From positions 1 to 39,040 of the forward strand of contig JALFAD010000067.1 of NCBI GenBank assembly GCA_022772525.1: a DNA stretch of 39,040 bases. The letters run 5' to 3'. Under the pieces are notes generated by a model, which worked only from the letters and a program-made list of their open reading frames with translations, did no database searches and was not told where the DNA came from. Positions 7,532-14,023 of the stretch are shown one piece after another; the first letter of the stretch is position 1; each line of letters starts with the position of its first letter. The stretch comes from Clostridiales bacterium. Its GTDB lineage: Bacteria; Bacillota; Clostridia; Oscillospirales; Oscillospiraceae. The position numbers and the translations under genes were made by a program.

Positions 7532-8603
7532 TGCAATTATTCGTATTATAGCATGGACGGTCTCTCTGGTAATTCTGGTGGGACTGCTGGTCCTCGGAAT
7601 GAACTGGAAATACCTTAAAAACGGGTCATACGACGGTGTAACCATGATCGAAGCAACGGAAGCACCTGACAGCGGCAATACCGCACGGATTTCTGCCACA
7701 GTAATTGAGGACAGCGGGCTTTTCCGGTCACCTGCCCCGGATTCCGAGCAGATGACACTCCTTCCCGCAGGAACCGCCGTTACCATCACCCGCCGGGAAC
7801 TCGTAAACGGCAGCGAATGGGCCTACATCGTTTCCCCGGACACCGGATGGATCCCGGCAGAAAGCCTGCGCCTTGAAGATTCCGGCGGCAGCCCCGCCAT
7901 GATCGATGGGGCCGCGCAATTCAGCGCCGACATTCAGGAAATTGAGATCGACTGGGTATCCGGCAATATTCGGCTGGTTCCCGCCAACGTCAGCAGCATC
8001 GAGGTCAGTGAAAGCAACGTAAGTGACAACAAATATGTCATGATCTGCAAGCAGGACGGTCAAACTCTGAAAATCGAATACTGTAAGAATACCACCTTCG
8101 CAGATTTGAAAAATCTCAAATTCAGCAAGGATTTAACCATTCTCGTTCCCATGGATTGGAGCGGCAGGGCTGTCAAGGTGGATGCCGCTTCCGCGAAACT
8201 GTTTGTACAGGATTTGACCATTCAGGAAGTGGAAATCGATACCGCTTCCGGCTCCTCCCAGTTTGATAACTGCACCATTGACAGTCTGGACGTTGACACC
8301 GCCTCCGGGGATGTTTATTTTGAGGGCAGTCTGAATCGGCTGAACTGTGATTCCGCTTCTGCCGGTGTGCAGGCGGTGCTGGACAATGTGCCCTATGAAA
8401 TCGATATGGATACCGCTTCCGGCGGGCTGGAATTGTTCCTGCCGGAGGACGCCGGGTTCTCCGTGAAAATGGACACCATGAGCGGCAAGTTTGATTCTAC
8501 TCTGACCTACGCCACGAAAGATGGCAGATACGTCTGCGGCAACGGCGCGTGCCAGATCGACATGAGTTCCATGAGCGGCGGCGTCACCATCCGCTCCAAA
8601 TAA
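7521..8603 (+). CDS. Membrane-anchored SH3-like plus DUF4097 (toastrack-type) protein
   Basis: 360 residues with one N-terminal membrane helix (about 7-30, TVSLVILVGLLVLGMNW). Residues 53-115 look like a bacterial SH3 domain (GLFRSPAPDSEQMTLLPAGT... WAYIVSPDTGWIPAESL). From about 125 on there is a repetitive beta-rich DUF4097 domain with recurring DTASG turns (EIDTASGSSQ, VDTASGDVYF, DMDTASGGLE, KMDTMSGKFD), the hallmark of these beta-solenoid-like repeats. AAAGGAGG precedes the ATG and lies inside the HAAS gene, indicating coupling. Together with PadR and HAAS this is a recognised clostridial cassette thought to act at the cell envelope; the ligand is unknown. Confidence 0.88.
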   Translation: MKRNAIIRIIAWTVSLVILVGLLVLGMNWKYLKNGSYDGVTMIEATEAPDSGNTARISATVIEDSGLFRSPAPDSEQMTLLPAGTAVTITRRELVNGSEWAYIVSPDTGWIPAESLRLEDSGGSPAMIDGAAQFSADIQEIEIDWVSGNIRLVPANVSSIEVSESNVSDNKYVMICKQDGQTLKIEYCKNTTFADLKNLKFSKDLTILVPMDWSGRAVKVDAASAKLFVQDLTIQEVEIDTASGSSQFDNCTIDSLDVDTASGDVYFEGSLNRLNCDSASAGVQAVLDNVPYEIDMDTASGGLELFLPEDAGFSVKMDTMSGKFDSTLTYATKDGRYVCGNGACQIDMSSMSGGVTIRSK

Positions 8604-8608
8604 GCAAA

Positions 8609-8634
8609 TCAGCCAGCCGAAACCGGCTGGCTGA
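8609..8634. terminator. Intergenic stem-loop between convergent genes
   Basis: A perfect 11-bp stem (TCAGCCAGCCG with CGGCTGGCTGA) around AAAC. Only short T/A tracts flank it, so it is a weak but symmetrical terminator candidate for both the DUF4097 gene and rsmE. Confidence 0.6.
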
Positions 8635-8641
8635 AATCATG

Positions 8642-9367
8642 TCAAAATTCCCCCGCGTCATACATGACTGCGGACAGGGCGCACAGCGGGGCCGTCTCAC
8701 AGCGCAGGATACGCTTGCCAAGGGTACAGACCTGTAATCCCGCTTCCCTCGCTTGGGCGACCTCCGCTTCCTCCAAGCCGCCCTCCGGGCCGGTCAGCAG
8801 GCTGACGGTTCGGTAGGAACCACCGGATAGGGCCATTTTCAAGGTCAGGGCTTCCTCATGCTCATAGAACATCAGCGCCTTGTCCGCCTGTGCCGCCCGG
8901 GATAGAGCTTCCGGGAAGCTGCCCATCACCAGAACCTTGGGAATCCGCCCTCTGCCGGACTGTTCCGCCGCCGAGGCCGCGATCTTCTGCCAGCGATCCA
9001 GCTTCTTTTGCAGACTTTTTTCGTCCGGGCGGGACACGCAGCGGGCGGAGGGAAACGTGACGATTTCGTAAGCGCCCAGCTCCGTGGCCTTCTGGATCAC
9101 GTGCTCCAGCTTGTCCGCCTTGGGCAGGGCCATGTACACACTGACCTTCACTGCCGCTTCCGATTGCGATTCCCGGCGCTGCCGTGTTCGTAAAATCCAC
9201 CCATCAGTGGAAACTACTTCGCAAACGCTCTCGCGGCCCTCCCCATCGCAGAGCAGAACCGTCTCGCCAGCCTTCAAACGAAGCACCTTTGCGTGCTGGG
9301 CATTTTCTCCGGTCAGGCATACTTCCTCCCGCACCAATTCCTCTGCCAATACAAAGAAACGAACCAT
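8642..9367 (-). CDS. rsmE: 16S rRNA (uracil-1498-N3) methyltransferase RsmE
   Basis: A SPOUT-class enzyme that methylates U1498 of 16S rRNA in the 30S subunit. The N-terminal PUA-like part (MVRFFV, GENAQHAKVLRLKAGE) is followed by the catalytic knot with KADKLEHVIQKATELGAYEI, SAAEQSGRGRIP, LLTGPEGGLEEAEV and LGKRILRCETAPLCAL, all diagnostic. I place the start at the ATG ending at 9367 because GGGGGGAAAG precedes it at good distance; an in-frame ATG five codons upstream has no usable site. Expected product is 241 residues. prmA, a frequent neighbour of rsmE, is not present here. Confidence 0.96.
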   Translation of the reverse strand: MVRFFVLAEELVREEVCLTGENAQHAKVLRLKAGETVLLCDGEGRESVCEVVSTDGWILRTRQRRESQSEAAVKVSVYMALPKADKLEHVIQKATELGAYEIVTFPSARCVSRPDEKSLQKKLDRWQKIAASAAEQSGRGRIPKVLVMGSFPEALSRAAQADKALMFYEHEEALTLKMALSGGSYRTVSLLTGPEGGLEEAEVAQAREAGLQVCTLGKRILRCETAPLCALSAVMYDAGEF

Positions 9368-9437
9368 TGTCTTTCCCCCCATTTCCTATAGTGTAGCAGA
9401 CCAGCCGCCAAATGGCAAGAGTTACGCAGAAAAAGTA

Positions 9438-9466
9438 TTGACAAATTCCCTGCATAAGGTTATAAT
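9438..9466 (+). promoter_or_regulatory. Consensus promoter for tRNA-Leu
   Basis: TTGACA (9438-9443), exactly 17 bp, TATAAT (9461-9466): a perfect housekeeping promoter, 14 bases before the mature tRNA 5' end. Confidence 0.96.
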
Positions 9467-9480
9467 ATTTAAGCACATTC

Positions 9481-9563
9481 GCGAGAGTGTTGGAATGGTA
9501 GACAAGCACGTTTGAGGTGCGTGTGGTTATGCCGTGGGGGTTCGAGTCCCCTCTCTCGCACCA
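9481..9563 (+). tRNA. tRNA-Leu (anticodon GAG)
   Basis: A class II tRNA of 83 nt including an encoded CCA. The acceptor stem is GCGAGAG/CTCTCGC; the anticodon arm is CACGT-TTGAGGT-GCGTG with anticodon GAG at 9514-9516 (reads CUC/CUU) followed by G37 as usual for leucine; a long variable arm and the GTTCGAGTCCCC T arm follow. It has a consensus promoter and its own terminator. Its last 20 bases before the final A recur exactly at 9929-9948. Confidence 0.97.
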
Positions 9564-9803
9564 AAAATCTGAGATACCCCCTCGGGTATCTCAGATTTTT
9601 TATGCAAGAGGGGGCCTCGAAAGGGCGGCGGCAGCGTAAGCTGCCGTAAAAACAGTCCGGTGGACTGTTTTTAGCCCGTGGGAGAGTCCTTCCAATTTGA
9701 GACGCATCCCATAGGGATGTGGATCAAATTGGAATCTGTCCGATGACAAAAAGTGTTGGTACGGCGCACTTTTTCGAAAAGTCCTATAAGAATACTCGCA
9801 CCA
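9564..9803 (+). repeat. tRNA-tail structured element, unit 1 (long, diverged copy)
   Basis: About 240 bases that start after the tRNA-Leu CCA and end with a partial copy of its tail, ACTCGCACCA (9794-9803). After the terminator comes a segment resembling the inverted T arm (GGGGGCCTCGAA near 9610-9620), then stacked hairpins: CGGCAGC-GTAA-GCTGCCG (9629-9646), a 12-bp-arm palindrome around GGT at 9647-9673 containing CAGTCCGGTGGACTG, TCCAATTTGA/TCAAATTGGA (9691-9733) enclosing GCATCCC/GGGATGT, and AAAAAGTG/CACTTTTT (9748-9774). No credible gene lies here. I infer that it is a diverged, expanded relative of the units at 9804-9948 and 38790-38946. Confidence 0.6.
9565..9602 (+). terminator. Terminator of tRNA-Leu
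   Basis: A 15-bp perfect stem (AAATCTGAGATACCC with GGGTATCTCAGATTT) directly after the CCA, followed by a T run. It is also the first part of tRNA-tail unit 1. Confidence 0.95.
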
Positions 9804-9842
9804 AAAAACTGGGATATCCTTTGGGGTATCCCAGTTTTTTGA
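9803..9842 (+). terminator. Second terminator hairpin in the tRNA-Leu tail array
   Basis: A 17-bp stem (9803-9819 with 9824-9840) directly after the second tail copy ACTCGCACC, ending in six Ts. It has the same position relative to the tail copy as the first terminator has to the tRNA. Confidence 0.9.
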
Positions 9843-9948
9843 TATAGGGGGGACTCGAACATTCAAATGCAAATGTCCGGTGGACATTTGTTCGGAGGCG
9901 GCTTGAGGACGCCGACACCATAGTGTAACGAGTCCCCTCTCTCGCACC
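9804..9948 (+). repeat. tRNA-tail structured element, unit 2
   Basis: A 145-base unit: terminator, an inverted copy of the tRNA-Leu T arm (GGGGACTCGAAC, 9849-9860), the core TCAAATG followed by a perfect palindrome CAAATGTCC-GGT-GGACATTTG (9870-9890), a GGCG/CGCC hairpin (9897-9913), ACACCATAGTGTA (9915-9927), and a 20-of-20 direct copy of the tRNA-Leu 3' end (9929-9948). The core and the order of parts match the element after tRNA-Ser at 38790-38946. Confidence 0.8.
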
Positions 9949-9993
9949 GCTTTGATTCTGAATGTACAGGGGGCAATCGCCCCCTTCATTCTA

Positions 9994-10176
9994 TCAGCCC
10001 AGATCGTCCAGCTTACTGGAAATGGTGTCGGACACCTTCCACGCCACATCCTCCACCTTATTGGCAGCTTTTGCCGCAAGACGGCGGGTTGGGTTGGTTC
10101 TGGGCATCATCAGCACCGCTACCGCGCCTGCCGCCGCGCCGATTCCCGCAGTGACTGCCCATCCTTTTACGGTCAT
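9994..10176 (-). CDS. Small YtxH-like membrane protein
   Basis: 60 residues: a Gly/Ala-rich hydrophobic helix (about 5-24, GWAVTAGIGAAAGAVAVLMM), then a basic and amphipathic tail (RRLAAKAANKVEDVAWKVSDTISSKLDDLG). The layout resembles YtxH/DUF small envelope proteins with a single N-terminal membrane helix, but no specific function can be assigned. AAGGAGGG seven bases before the ATG supports the start. It is transcribed away from the OMPDC-like gene. Just past its stop, AGGGGGC/GCCCCCT (9968-9985) forms a hairpin without a good T tract. Confidence 0.75.
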   Translation of the reverse strand: MTVKGWAVTAGIGAAAGAVAVLMMPRTNPTRRLAAKAANKVEDVAWKVSDTISSKLDDLG

Positions 10177-10243
10177 TGCATTTCCCTCCTTCCGGGCTTA
10201 GTATGCCCACATTACAATCGTTCCCTTCCGGGTGTATTTTTCC

Positions 10244-10272
10244 TTTTCATCCAGCATTTTTTGTGATACAAT
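10244..10272 (+). promoter_or_regulatory. Promoter for the OMPDC-like gene
   Basis: TTTTCA (10244-10249), 17-bp spacer, TACAAT (10267-10272) with an extended TG. The GGGAGG site and ATG follow at 10285 and 10298. Confidence 0.6.
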
Positions 10273-10297
10273 GGAAAAAAGCGCGGGAGGCGATCGT

Positions 10298-11176
10298 ATG
10301 TCCATTGACGTATTGCAGGAAAAAATCCGGAAAACCAAAAGTCCCGTTATGCTGGAACTGGCAGCTTCCGCTGCCGATTTTCCGGAGCATATGTTATCAG
10401 AAACTTCGTCAGAAGCGGACGCCTACGGGCGTGTCTGCAAGGAACTGCTGCAAGCCATGAAGGGAACCGTTCCGGCTGTCCGGGTCAGCTTCTCCAGTTT
10501 CGCTCTGCTGGGTGCTGAGGGAATCAACCAGCTCACCGAAGTTTTGAAATACGCCAAAAAGCTGGGATATTATGTTACCCTGGACGCGCCGGAAATTCTT
10601 GGCGTTCGCTCTGCCGAACGGACTGCCGAAGTGGTTTTTGCCGATCATTCCCCTTTCCCCTGTGACAGTCTGATTCTCTTAAGCTATCTGGGCACCGACT
10701 GCGTAAAGCCCTTCCTGGAGGGCTGCAAAACCGGGAAAAAGGATATTTTCGTGGCAATCCGCACCGCCAACCGCACCGCGCCGGAATTGCAGGACCTGCT
10801 CGCCGGGGGGCGGCTGGTGCACATCGCCGGGGCCGATCTGGTTAACCGCTGCGCGGAGGGGCTCACCGGAAAATTCGGCTACTCCCCTGTAGGCATCATG
10901 AGCGCCGCCAACGCACCGGACAGCCTGCGCGCCCTCCGGTCAAAATACCCGCGCCTGTTCCTGCTTGTAGACGGCTTCAGCGCGGTGGGCGCCAATGCCA
11001 AAAACTGCGCCTTGGCCTTCGACAAAATGGGCCACGGGGCCATCGTCTGCGGCGGCGGGTCCATTCTCCGGGCCTGGCAGCAAGCCCAGTCCGACGGCAG
11101 CGACTATATCCAGCAGGCGCAGCTGTGCGTGGAGCGGATGAAGCGGAATCTTTTGCGTTATATTACAATTTTGTAA
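10298..11176 (+). CDS. Orotidine-5'-phosphate decarboxylase-like protein, catalytic residues missing
   Basis: 292 residues related to the class II OMP decarboxylase (PyrF) barrel, visible in LSYLGTDCVKPFLEGCKTGKKDIFVAIRTANRTAPELQDLL, GYSPVGIMSAA and HGAIVCGGGSILRAW. The family's central motif DAKxxD, which supplies the catalytic Lys and Asp, reads DAPEIL here (residues 96-101), so Lys is Pro and Asp is Leu. The N-terminal GLDP-type motif reads MLEL and the phosphate-loop PGxGAQG region reads VDGFSAVG. It is therefore probably not a decarboxylase. ATG 10298 is preceded by GGGAGG. It lies upstream of a decayed gene and a glutaredoxin-like gene; no pyrimidine genes are nearby. Confidence 0.75.
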   Translation: MSIDVLQEKIRKTKSPVMLELAASAADFPEHMLSETSSEADAYGRVCKELLQAMKGTVPAVRVSFSSFALLGAEGINQLTEVLKYAKKLGYYVTLDAPEILGVRSAERTAEVVFADHSPFPCDSLILLSYLGTDCVKPFLEGCKTGKKDIFVAIRTANRTAPELQDLLAGGRLVHIAGADLVNRCAEGLTGKFGYSPVGIMSAANAPDSLRALRSKYPRLFLLVDGFSAVGANAKNCALAFDKMGHGAIVCGGGSILRAWQQAQSDGSDYIQQAQLCVERMKRNLLRYITIL

Positions 11177-11185
11177 GGGATTGCC

Positions 11186-11638
11186 ATGAGAAGAATTGAT
11201 TGGGCCGTAACGGACCCGAAAGAAATCACGGGCATTATGTCCCGGTACGAGGTGCTGCATCTGGCGATCGCTGCCCAGCCCGCCCCCTACCTGCTGCCTG
11301 TGAACTTCGGCATGACAGTTCACGGCTCAATGGATGAAACAAAATACGCTCTGCTGGCGCATTTGAAATGGAGCGCACCACTGGTCTTATGCTGGACGAA
11401 GCCGGTCACAGCTGCACCATGAACTATGAAAGCGTTATTGGCTGGGGCGTCGTCAGCGAGGTAATGGATTCGTGTGAAAAGCTCCACGCGCTGAACCGGT
11501 ATCATGGCGCAGTACCATTCTGAGGATTTTGCCTACAATCCCGCAGTGGCGGACCGGACACGGATTCTGTGTCTGAAGGTTCAGGAACGCACCGGAAAGC
11601 GCCGCGTAAAAATTCTGGGAGGAAAGAAACATGCTTAA
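11186..11638 (+). pseudogene. Decayed pyridoxamine-5'-phosphate-oxidase-like (NimA-type) flavoprotein gene
   Basis: Three pieces of one family lie in alternating frames. Frame A from ATG 11186 gives RRIDWAVTDPKEITGIM and APYLLPVNFGM; the central segment appears shortened. Near 11360 the match moves to another frame (MERTTGLMLDEAGH, MNYESVIGWGVVSE), which stops at 11521. Near 11503 it returns to the first frame (MAQYHSEDFAYNPAV, ILCLKVQERTGKRR) and stops at 11636. The order matches FMN-binding split-barrel proteins of the 5-nitroimidazole-reductase type. Two frameshifts and an internal deletion argue for a dead gene. It overlaps the start of the glutaredoxin-like gene by eight bases. Confidence 0.8.
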
Positions 11639-11876
11639 AGTGTACGGAATGAAGATTTGCCCGGATACGGTGGAATGCTGCGAGGCACTGACCCGGGCCG
11701 GAGTGGAATACGAATTTCTGGATTTTGCCGAGAAAACCGCAAATTTGAAAGCCTTTCTGAAGCTCAGAGACGGCAGTCCCCTGTTCGACCCCGTCCGGCA
11801 GGAGGGCGGCATCGGCATTCCCTGCATTCAGCGGGAGGACGGCAGTATCACTTTTGACTGGGAAGAATTTATGTAA
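11631..11876 (+). CDS. Glutaredoxin-like thioredoxin-fold protein
   Basis: 81 residues starting MLKVYGMKICPDTVECCEAL, a glutaredoxin beta-alpha start with a CPDT motif (Cys10) and further cysteines at 16 and 17, followed by GVEYEFLDFAE and GIGIPCIQREDG, where Ile-Pro is the cis-proline loop of the fold. Probably a small cytoplasmic thiol-disulfide protein. GGGAGGAAAG precedes the ATG inside the end of the pseudogene. A strong terminator follows at 11881. The active site is monothiol-like (C-P-D-T), so its partner and reaction are uncertain. Confidence 0.88.
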   Translation: MLKVYGMKICPDTVECCEALTRAGVEYEFLDFAEKTANLKAFLKLRDGSPLFDPVRQEGGIGIPCIQREDGSITFDWEEFM

Positions 11877-11880
11877 GGAA

Positions 11881-11909
11881 GCTCAGGGCTTGTGCCCTGA
11901 GCTTTTTTT
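11881..11909 (+). terminator. Terminator after glutaredoxin-like gene
   Basis: GCTCAGGGC pairs perfectly with GCCCTGAGC around TTGT, followed by seven Ts. It ends where the convergent lipoprotein gene stops. Confidence 0.95.
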
Positions 11910-12211
11910 CACTTGATCGGCATATTCCGGGAACGGTTCTGGGCTGTGGGTTCCGTGGTGTTCTCCGTGGTACCCGTGGTTTCCTCCACCAGCGGGCCAT
12001 TTCCGTGATTGATGGTTTCGTCGGTTTCATGGGTAGTGGTCGGTTCGGTGGACGCATGGGTGGGCGCCGTGGTAGGCGCGGTCGTCATCTCCGTCGTCGG
12101 CAGCATCGTGGTCGGCGTGGTCATTCCGGCATTCCGGTTGGTGCAGCCGCAGCCGGTCAGCATTGCGGCGGTAAGGACAAAGCTCATAAACAGTGATGCG
12201 AATGATTTCAT
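11909..12211 (-). CDS. Thr-rich lipoprotein of unknown function
   Basis: 100 residues: signal peptide (KSFASLFMSFVLTAAM) with lipobox LTGC, then a low-complexity Thr/Pro/Glu region (TTPTTMLPTTEMTTAPTTAP, THETDETINHG, TTENTTEPTAQN) without a folded domain. It is expected to be lipid-anchored outside the membrane, perhaps as a flexible or glycosylated stalk; no enzyme motif exists. GGAGGGAAAG six bases before the ATG fixes the start. It is convergent with the glutaredoxin-like gene. The second Cys after the lipobox (CGC) is unusual but harmless. Confidence 0.8.
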   Translation of the reverse strand: MKSFASLFMSFVLTAAMLTGCGCTNRNAGMTTPTTMLPTTEMTTAPTTAPTHASTEPTTTHETDETINHGNGPLVEETTGTTENTTEPTAQNRSRNMPIK

Positions 12212-12340
12212 TTCTTTCCCTCCAAAGTTTTGGTTTCATCGATAGTATTTCCACCTGATTATCCTTTAGACTGGTAATTCTCTCCATATACAAAACCCAA
12301 TTTTTGGTTATGTATTCGATATAAAAGTATAAATTCCCCA

Positions 12341-12369
12341 TTGCATTTTCTGTCCGCGCAATGTATAAT
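12341..12369 (+). promoter_or_regulatory. Promoter for polyferredoxin gene
   Basis: TTGCAT (12341-12346), 17-bp spacer, TATAAT (12364-12369). AAAGGAGAA and the ATG follow. Confidence 0.85.
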
Positions 12370-12407
12370 AAAAATTGTCAAAAACTAGAATAAAGGAGAA
12401 CCCTTTT

Positions 12408-12788
12408 ATGAAAAAGCTGGCTGTTAAAAAAGACGCGGAGTGTATGGCCTGTCTGCAGTGCATGAACGCCTGCTCTGAGGCCTTCTACAAGCAGGCTGAC
12501 GTGACTCTGTCCTGCATCCAGATCGTCGCCAAGGGCACCGGCGCAAAGCCCAACACCTGCATTCAGTGCGGCAAGTGCTCCCGCACCTGTGAGCATGAGG
12601 CCATCACCCAGAACCCCAAGACCGGCGTGTACATGATCAACAAGAAGAAGTGCGTCGGCTGCGGCAAGTGTGTCGAGGCCTGCCCCATGAAGGTCATGGT
12701 CATAAAGGATACCGCTTCCAAGTGCATTGCCTGCGGCATCTGTGTCAAAGCCTGCCCCATGGAAATTCTGGAAATCGTGGAAAAGTAA
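12408..12788 (+). CDS. Ferredoxin-like protein with four [4Fe-4S] motifs
   Basis: 126 residues carrying four C-x2-C-x2-C-x3-C motifs in a row: CMACLQCMNAC, CIQCGKCSRTC, CVGCGKCVEACP and CIACGICVKACP. Sixteen motif cysteines could hold up to four [4Fe-4S] clusters. The arrangement resembles the electron-transfer subunits of oxidoreductases (HycB/CooF/NapF-like). There is no membrane segment, so it is probably cytoplasmic. The ATG at 12408 is preceded by AAAGGAGAA; an in-frame upstream codon at 12375 has no site. It is monocistronic, with its own promoter and terminator and no catalytic partner next to it, so its redox partner is unknown. Confidence 0.9.
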   Translation: MKKLAVKKDAECMACLQCMNACSEAFYKQADVTLSCIQIVAKGTGAKPNTCIQCGKCSRTCEHEAITQNPKTGVYMINKKKCVGCGKCVEACPMKVMVIKDTASKCIACGICVKACPMEILEIVEK

Positions 12789-12803
12789 GCTCCTTCCCTT
12801 AGG

Positions 12804-12829
12804 CGGGCAGCATTTGCTGCCCGTTTTTC
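12804..12829 (+). terminator. Terminator after polyferredoxin gene
   Basis: CGGGCAGC and GCTGCCCG around ATTT, then five Ts. Confidence 0.95.
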
Positions 12830-12897
12830 CTGCTCTGATGTTCTTCGGCAGACTTTTGATTTAGGGCAGATAAACTGTAGCTTTGGAGGGAATTACC

Positions 12898-13974
12898 GTG
12901 AATCCTGAAAGAAACCAGAAAAAAACGCTGTGGATTGTTGTCGGAACTGTGCTGGCGCTGGTGGTGATCGCTGCCATCGCCGGTACTCTGTACTGGAACC
13001 ATATGCTGAATCTGCTGGGAAACGCCGCGGAGCACACCGTGCCTACGCTGTCTCAAGAGGAGCTGGACGCCATTGTTGGCACAGAGGAGACTGTACCTGC
13101 CACCACAACGCCGGAGGACACCTGGCCTCAGGTCGTTCCCGACCAGAACATCACCAACATCATGCTGGTGGGCCAGAACTACCGGGAGGATGAGCCGAAC
13201 AAGCTGTCCGACACCATGCTCCTGTGCTCCATCAACCGGGAGACAAATACCCTGACCATGGTCTCCTTCCTGCGGGATCTGTATGTCCCCCTACCGGCCT
13301 ACGCCGGGCACAGCGGCGGAAGAAACCGTATCAACGTGTGTTATGCCTTGGGCAGCACCTGGAAGCGCTCCTCAGAGGGCGGCATGGAGATGCTGGCAAA
13401 GTGTATTGAGCAGAATTTCGGCGTCCACGTTGACCACACCATCGAGGTCAGCTTTGATACCTTTGCCGCCATCATCAACGCCATGGACGGGGTTGACGTC
13501 GTGCTGACAGAGGAAGAAGCGGAATATATGACCGATCACGTTGGCTACGTCGGGAGCTTTGAAGAAGGCGAGAACGCGCTTATGGGCTATGACGCGCTGG
13601 CTTACGCCCGGATTCGCAAGATTGGCGGCGATCAGCAGCGGGTTGTCCGTCAGCGCACCGTTGTGTCCTCTCTGATTGAAAAATGCCGGAATATGGGGCT
13701 GCTGGAGCTGCACGAGCTGGCAACGCAAATACTGCCCCTGATCATCACCGATATGTCCAGTCAGGAAATCACGGATTACCTGTGGGAGCTGATTCCCATG
13801 GTGAAAGACATCAAGCTGGAATCTCTCACCATCCCCGTAGACAACGAAACCCTGCCCCACAGTATGTGGAGCAAAAGCATTGACCTGTACGGCTACCCCT
13901 CCAGCGTTCTGGAATGCAATCTGGCGCTGAACGCAGAATATCTGCAAAACGCGCTGGGCATGGAATCGGAATGA
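12898..13974 (+). CDS. LytR-CpsA-Psr family protein (wall glycopolymer ligase)
   Basis: LCP proteins transfer lipid-linked anionic polymers to peptidoglycan at the outer membrane face. The 358-residue product has one N-terminal membrane helix (about 10-33, WIVVGTVLALVVIAAIAGTLYW), a Thr-rich linker and an LCP domain: NIMLVGQN, SDTMLLCSI, VSFLRDLYVPLP, INVCYALG, ALAYARIRKIGGDQQRVVRQR. The conserved Asp/Arg residues of the pyrophosphate-binding pocket are present. I chose GTG 12898 because TTGGAGGG (12883-12890) lies seven bases upstream. It is convergent with the ABC exporter and shares a bidirectional hairpin with it. Confidence 0.93.
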   Translation: MNPERNQKKTLWIVVGTVLALVVIAAIAGTLYWNHMLNLLGNAAEHTVPTLSQEELDAIVGTEETVPATTTPEDTWPQVVPDQNITNIMLVGQNYREDEPNKLSDTMLLCSINRETNTLTMVSFLRDLYVPLPAYAGHSGGRNRINVCYALGSTWKRSSEGGMEMLAKCIEQNFGVHVDHTIEVSFDTFAAIINAMDGVDVVLTEEEAEYMTDHVGYVGSFEEGENALMGYDALAYARIRKIGGDQQRVVRQRTVVSSLIEKCRNMGLLELHELATQILPLIITDMSSQEITDYLWELIPMVKDIKLESLTIPVDNETLPHSMWSKSIDLYGYPSSVLECNLALNAEYLQNALGMESE

Positions 13975-13985
13975 TTTGGGCGAAA

Positions 13986-14019
13986 AAATCCCACCCTGCG
14001 AAAACGCAAGGTGGGATTT
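13986..14019. terminator. Bidirectional terminator between LCP and ABC genes
   Basis: 15-base arms (13986-14000 and 14005-14019) pair with one mismatch around AAAA; As precede and Ts follow, so it can end both convergent transcripts. Confidence 0.85.
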
Positions 14020-14023
14020 GTGC

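Noticed and set aside
6850-7536. 228-codon minus-strand frame opposite the HAAS gene
   Set aside because: It is the antisense of a strongly supported gene with coupled overlaps; no ribosome site.
9564-9948. CRISPR-like array after tRNA-Leu
   Set aside because: The repeats are few, different in length, palindromic and contain tRNA tail copies; there are no uniform spacers and no cas genes.
9968-9985. GGGGGC/GCCCCC hairpin as terminator of the YtxH-like gene
   Set aside because: Stem is good but no T tract follows on either strand; noted only as a hairpin.
9600-10079. 159-codon minus-strand frame across the tRNA-Leu repeat region
   Set aside because: It crosses the structured repeats and overlaps the small YtxH-like gene in another frame; no ribosome site and composition unlike a protein.
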